Shown: positions 42,346-43,186 of the stretch, in pieces
Layout: each line of letters begins with the position of its first letter
Numbering within the stretch: the first letter of the stretch is position 1
Assembly: GCA_011051875.1 (NCBI GenBank)
Contig: DRKI01000122.1
Location: 1 to 43,186, forward strand
Source of the DNA: Desulfobulbus sp.
GTDB lineage: Bacteria > Desulfobacterota > Desulfobulbia > Desulfobulbales > Desulfobulbaceae
Direction: 5' to 3'
DNA length: 43,186 bases
The notes under the pieces: generated by a model
The model's database searches: none
What the model saw: only the letters and a program-made list of their open reading frames with translations
What the model was told of the DNA's origin: nothing
Translations under genes and position numbers: made by a program

Positions 42346-43186
42346 TCACAGCACCTGCTCCAGGTCCTCCCACAGATCCTCGATCCACTGGTACCGGTCC
42401 TCCGGATCCCAGGCCATGGCCTTGAGGATGACCCGCTCCAGCCCGGGATCCAGGTCCGGCAGATGGGACGAGGGCGGCGTGATCTTCCTCTTGGCCCGCA
42501 GCCAGTCCACGGGATCATCCTCCACAACGGCAAAGGGCATGGTCCGGGTGACCAGCCTGTATATCATAACACCAACCCCATAGATATCACAGAGCGGATT
42601 GCCCCGTTCTCCCTGCAACTGTTCCGGGGCCATGGTGCGTGGATCGCCCTGCGGGCCGAGACCCGAGGAGAGGATCACGTCCGGTTCGTCCGTCTTTGCG
42701 GCCAACCCCATGTCCGTGAGCCAGAGTTCCCCGGCCCCGCCCACCAGAAAGACCTCGGCCCGCAGGTCGTGATGGACAATACCTTCGGTGTGCAGAGCCG
42801 CCAACAGGTCGCAGAGCTGCGCCAGGATGATCTTCCTGTTCCGGGCCGTATTGCTGTCCGACTCGATCCACCGGCCCAGGTCGGTTTCCGGCAGCGGCTC
42901 CAGGATGAGCAGGGTGCGCCGCTCTTCCCGGACCGCGGGCACACAGGGGTGACGGAACCCGGAGAACAGGCGGAATTCGGACCGCAGGCAGGCAGAGTAC
43001 AGGGGGTTGATCAGGATCTCCTCCAGGCCGATCTTGAGGGTCACCTCCTGTCCGTGCTTGAGATCGTAGCCGGAATGGATCCAGGAGAAGGTACCGCCGA
43101 GGACGGGTGGACCGATGCGGCAGGAATCGATGAAGTTGGGCAGCAGGCCGGCCCCCTTGCGGGCCGCCTGGACATAGTGCGACAGC
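42346..43186 (-). CDS. Serine/threonine protein kinase-like protein (5' end cut by window)
   Basis: The frame is open at base 43186, and 279 codons are visible to the stop at 42346. Recognisable kinase features are a glycine-loop-like VLGGTFSW, the lysine in EVTLKIGLEE, the catalytic loop HHDLRAEVFLV (usually HRDLKPENIL) and LTDMGLA (usually DFG), then TMAPEQLQG and a C-lobe. The catalytic Asp and metal Asp are kept, but the loop lysine is Arg and DFG is DMG, so activity may be reduced. The unread N-terminus may carry another domain. It is upstream of glpX, possibly one operon. Confidence 0.8.
   Translation of the reverse strand, partial: LSHYVQAARKGAGLLPNFIDSCRIGPPVLGGTFSWIHSGYDLKHGQEVTLKIGLEEILINPLYSACLRSEFRLFSGFRHPCVPAVREERRTLLILEPLPETDLGRWIESDSNTARNRKIILAQLCDLLAALHTEGIVHHDLRAEVFLVGGAGELWLTDMGLAAKTDEPDVILSSGLGPQGDPRTMAPEQLQGERGNPLCDIYGVGVMIYRLVTRTMPFAVVEDDPVDWLRAKRKITPPSSHLPDLDPGLERVILKAMAWDPEDRYQWIEDLWEDLEQVL

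Overview
The window is about 43 kb of GC-rich bacterial chromosome with short intergenic gaps and operons on both strands. The dissimilatory sulfite reductase operon dsrA-dsrB-dsrD, a fused secDF, a detached F-type ATP synthase FO cluster, several ferredoxin-type proteins and a c-di-GMP riboswitch of a type common in this group point to a sulfate-reducing or sulfur-disproportionating Desulfobacterota species, most likely near Desulfobulbaceae/Desulfobulbales. No phage, insertion sequence with transposase, CRISPR array, tRNA or rRNA was seen. The window is mostly core chromosome with a few lineage-specific genes.

Layout from left to right. 1-5.3 kb (minus strand): hemL, then the FO genes atpZ-atpI-atpB-atpE closed by a strong terminator, then a nucleoside phosphorylase overlapping rimO, which runs off the left edge. 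5.7-8.1 kb (plus): trxA, trxB and a BamD-like lipoprotein. 8.1-10.2 kb (minus): a NIL-domain ferredoxin and a P-loop kinase/APH-like kinase pair. 10.4-16.7 kb (plus): larB, then secDF followed by a YkgJ-type protein, an HD hydrolase, a HAD hydrolase and an unknown protein. 16.7-17.4 kb (minus): a DUF4388 protein. 17.9-20.3 kb (plus): a membrane protein with an N-terminal ubiquitin-conjugating-enzyme (E2/UBC) fold and a long helical-repeat C-terminus. 20.3-25.7 kb (minus): the dsrABD operon, birA, kdsD-like isomerase, cooT-like nickel protein and a histidine-rich protein. 26-28.3 kb (minus): rpe and pgi. 28.7-33.6 kb (minus): dnaG, rpoD, dprA. 33.8-35.5 kb (plus): an unknown protein and a CaCA antiporter. 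35.6-38.7 kb (minus): an unusual ABC exporter and a cyclic-nucleotide-binding-fold partner. 39.1-41.2 kb (plus): GEMM-I riboswitch, DUF6765 gene and a secreted unknown. 41.3-43.2 kb (minus): a Ser/Thr kinase-like gene cut by the right edge, then glpX.

The best leads are the following. A c-di-GMP-I riboswitch with a clean terminator switch sits in front of a DUF6765 gene. A pseudo-E2 membrane protein lacks the catalytic cysteine. An ABC exporter has roughly 250 extra residues inside its nucleotide-binding domain, carrying repeated Q-loop-like segments and four cysteines. A family of intergenic elements with inverted ends lies in gene leaders. A palindrome sits at the predicted start point of the dsr promoter. 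A CooT/His-rich pair, together with larB, suggests nickel handling.

All calls were made by reading the sequence. Family names rest on remembered motifs, not on database searches.
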